Shown piece after piece: positions 61,815 to 64,000 of a stretch of 64,000 nt of DNA. The stretch is taken from positions 685,001 to 749,000 of the forward strand of contig JACVVK020000034.1 in the NCBI GenBank assembly GCA_018292915.2. Reading direction: 5' to 3'. The notes under the pieces were generated by a model, which did no database searches, was not told where the DNA came from, and saw only the letters and a program-made list of their open reading frames with translations. Made by a program: the position numbers and the translations under genes. Each line of letters begins with the position of its first letter. The stretch's first letter is position 1. The stretch comes from Batillaria attramentaria. Taxonomy: Eukaryota; Mollusca; Gastropoda; Batillariidae.

Positions 61815-64000
61815 CGCTGACAGCCCAGTAGCGTGTACTGGAAAACCCACAAAAAACGTTTCACAGCAGGCATGGCTGTTTATCTAACCTCCCCCTGACC
61901 AGCCGGCACAACAGAAGTAAAACCTGGAAGAATATAAGACTGGAATGGATGCAGGAAAAAGAAACTGGAGAGGCTCATGCACTGAGCATGATAATATTGT
62001 GGCTTACATATGCAGAAATATCAGAGATAGAGGGCAGTCAGCAAAACTGGAAATGGGTTGTTGCAGTTTATCACAGGATGAAGCAAAAGCACGTGAACAG
62101 GTCTCACAAATCCATTAACTGGGAAAGCAATTCAGAACCACGTTATACCTGTCCATGAGAAATAACCCTGTACACCAGAAAGACTTCAGAAAAGAGAAAA
62201 ATTTTCAGGACTTCTTAAAATCCAGAATAACTATTACTTGAACTATAACCATGTGGGGAAGAAAAGAAAAAAAGAGAAAAACAACTAACACAAATTTCAA
62301 TATCCCAGTAGCTCTGGTGTCAGATTTACACACAAAAGTCTTCGTAAATAATGAATTTTTTTTAAATCCAGAAGAAGTTCCAACCATGTGAAGAAAAATC
62401 TTACATGAAGTTCTGGTGTCAGATTTTCACAGCCTACATATACCATAGTTACAAAACGCATGTGAGACAGCCGCAGCATACACTTCAGAAAGGATACTCA
62501 GGTTCAGCAGAATTGAACTGTAGCACAGATGGTGAAGTTGGGCATCTGAAGACACAACGGTGACTGAGAAAGGTTGTGTCAACAGTCTACCGAACCTACC
62601 ATTTCTGATGACACACTTGCCCTAGGTTGTTTTCACCAATGCACGCCGCACCAGACAAACACATTTTTGTTTTTTTTATTTTCTTAGATGCACATCCCTG
62701 TTCAGACTGATGCATAAAGACCAGATTTTCTGCGCGAACAAGAAGGATGTGCTACACTTTGTCCATCTCAAAGCAAGGTTAACCAACGATTTGTCTCTGG
62801 ACCTATTGTCACATACACAGTTCTCATTTTTACCCCCGATCACAAATTTCCCATTTCCTTCATCAGCTCCTCTAAACTCTTTCCTGAATCCTTGACTGTA
62901 GAGTCACCGTCTCCCTCCTGCACAACAACAGAAAAACATGTAACTGATTATACTGTGAAAGAAAAATCTCTGACAGCGATAATAAGCTGTGCTGTCAAAA
63001 TTCATCCTGATGTGTTTGTTGTTGTTTGTTTTGTAAGTGTGTGTGTTTTGTTGTAAATGTAAACATTTACGAAACATACACATCATGTGTTCTAAGGTTG
63101 AGGAATGGGCAGAAAGTGTTTTGAGGCTTCAAGTCTTCTGCTGATCATGAGGGTAAGAAGACAAGGGAAGTGGAAAAAGGCCTGTACAAATTCTGGTCCC
63201 CTCAGGATTCAAACACACAAATGCAAGTCAAAAGATTTGAACTCAACAACCTGGCTGCTCTATGAGTTGTAACAGGGCTTAAAATGGTCAACGATCCAAA
63301 TGGAGAAAGAGTGTAGCATTTATAATGACGAAATGGCAAAGTCACGAGTGCACGTCTACAAAGAATACATGTTATGGTAGGGGTGTCTAGGGGCATGCGC
63401 CATCAAAAAAAAGAAAAAAAAAAGGCTAAAATCTGTGCAGTCTGGTGCATTTTGGATTGATTTTTAAAGATTTTAAATGCTTCAGAAGAAGAAACGCACT
63501 TTTGGGGGGAGGACAATTTTTTGCCAAAGGCAGCGATCGTCAAATGCGCTCGCCCGCTCGCTTTCGCGACCAAATTTACCGTCGGGCGAGTGAAAGCTCT
63601 GGTAGCGGTAGCCCGAATGGCGAGCAGGAATTCTGAGATGATTGATCTCATGAATCAGAACCTAGCAGCCACTCCCGTCAAGCAAAGACCCGTAGATATC
63701 TACGGTCTTTGCGTCAAGTGTTTAGCTTCTCTATCATCGATGTCGTCTGCTGTGCCAATGTGGGCCCGCCATACAGTTTCCGCGCATGCGCTTCGGCTGC
63801 GGTATTTTCAAAACATCCCGTCTGCGATGCGAGCTTCCGGCAGACGCCATGTGGCGATTTGTGCCTGGTCTCGTGGCTCCTCCGCCGGCGAAAAAACCCA
63901 AACTGAGATGACAAGCAAAAGTACGAAGCCAAAAGAGAAAGGAAGTTTCTGGAAAAGTGGAGACCAGGAAAGATGGCACTCCAAGACAGTGGCTCGTCTA
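61815..64000. other. Intergenic / window end, no recognised gene
   Basis: Short ORFs (e.g. 61949-62158, 62710-62895) have no recognisable family. CTGGTGTCAGATTT recurs at about 62317 and 62403. A near-perfect palindrome is at 63683-63711. The last 100 bp read an open charged frame (KRERKFLEKWRPGK) that might be an exon continuing beyond the window. Confidence 0.4.
63683..63711. repeat. Near-perfect 28-bp palindrome CAAAGAC..GTCTTTG
   Basis: CAAAGACC and CGTAGATATCTACG followed by GTCTTTG form a palindrome centred on GATATC, with one extra C in the left arm. Confidence 0.85.

Noticed and set aside
63900..64000. Possible exon at the window end (KRERKFLEKWRPGK)
   Set aside because: The frame is short and cut by the window edge. 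The charged stretch vaguely resembles N-termini of hAT-related zinc-finger proteins, but nothing diagnostic is visible.

Overview
This window is animal genomic DNA. Small exons with GT/AG splice sites sit in long introns packed with SINEs, minisatellites and very long (GT)n, (CT)n and (TTTG)n tracts. The protein families present (polycystin-1-like, TPPP/p25-alpha, THAP, MADF, mariner), the invertebrate-type U2 RNA and the style of the repeats suggest a lophotrochozoan, most likely a gastropod mollusc. The species cannot be read from the sequence. There is no prokaryotic gene organisation.

Region 1 (about 1-22,500, plus strand) holds the 3' part of one large gene. I assembled 24 coding exons whose intron phases join without a break: 606-717, 1201-1286, 2165-2313, 3533-3641, 3900-4090, 5305-5498, 6013-6266, 7004-7231, 7994-8095, 8699-8814, 10082-10247, 11176-11454, 12049-12216, 13142-13266, 14385-14577, 15123-15255, 16089-16342, 17002-17173, 17482-17632, 18338-18533, 19047-19308, 20678-21099, 21409-21621 and about 22198-22491. 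They encode about 1,522 C-terminal residues of a polycystin-1-like membrane protein: GAIN/GPS autoproteolysis region with an HL/T site, first membrane helix, intracellular PLAT domain, further helices, the extracellular polycystin (TOP) domain and a channel-like C-terminal pore region. The N-terminal ectodomain lies upstream of the window.

Region 2 (about 22,500-26,600) has no recognisable gene. It contains candidate 3'UTR and poly(A) signals for the polycystin gene, and a possible MITE.

Region 3 (about 26,640-48,821, minus strand) holds two complete paralogous three-exon genes for TPPP (tubulin polymerization-promoting protein, p25-alpha) proteins: TPPP-A with CDS exons 33142-32928, 31763-31607 and 27694-27509 (185 aa), and TPPP-B with exons 48821-48604, 48051-47871 and 45989-45801 (195 aa). 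Both have the same intron phases (2, then 0), so they arose by duplication. The second intron of TPPP-B hosts a nearly complete but frameshifted DD34D mariner. Between the genes lie a 2.26 kb inverted-repeat-bounded unit of striking A+C-rich, G-poor DNA (33,290-35,552), a diverged satellite (37.1-38.0 kb) and about 7 kb of repeat-rich DNA without a recognisable gene.

Region 4 (about 48,900-64,000) contains a satellite with a period of about 147 bp carrying AAGGTCA-type half-sites, more SINE copies, a degenerate tandem array, an apparently intact U2 snRNA gene (58,934-59,120), a THAP-domain ORF interrupted by one in-frame TGA (60,978-61,355), and a 388 bp fold-back element beside it.

The most unusual observations are: (i) an acceptor site and exon start of the polycystin gene copied about seven times in tandem inside the preceding intron, next to a perfect 30-bp hairpin, with a smaller parallel case in TPPP-B; (ii) a SINE body that carries a 5S rRNA head in one copy and a tRNA-like box B in another; (iii) the A+C-rich inverted-repeat unit; (iv) recurrent 4-nt duplications or insertions (CTGA, CCGA, TCGA, GCCG) that interrupt copies of interspersed repeats.
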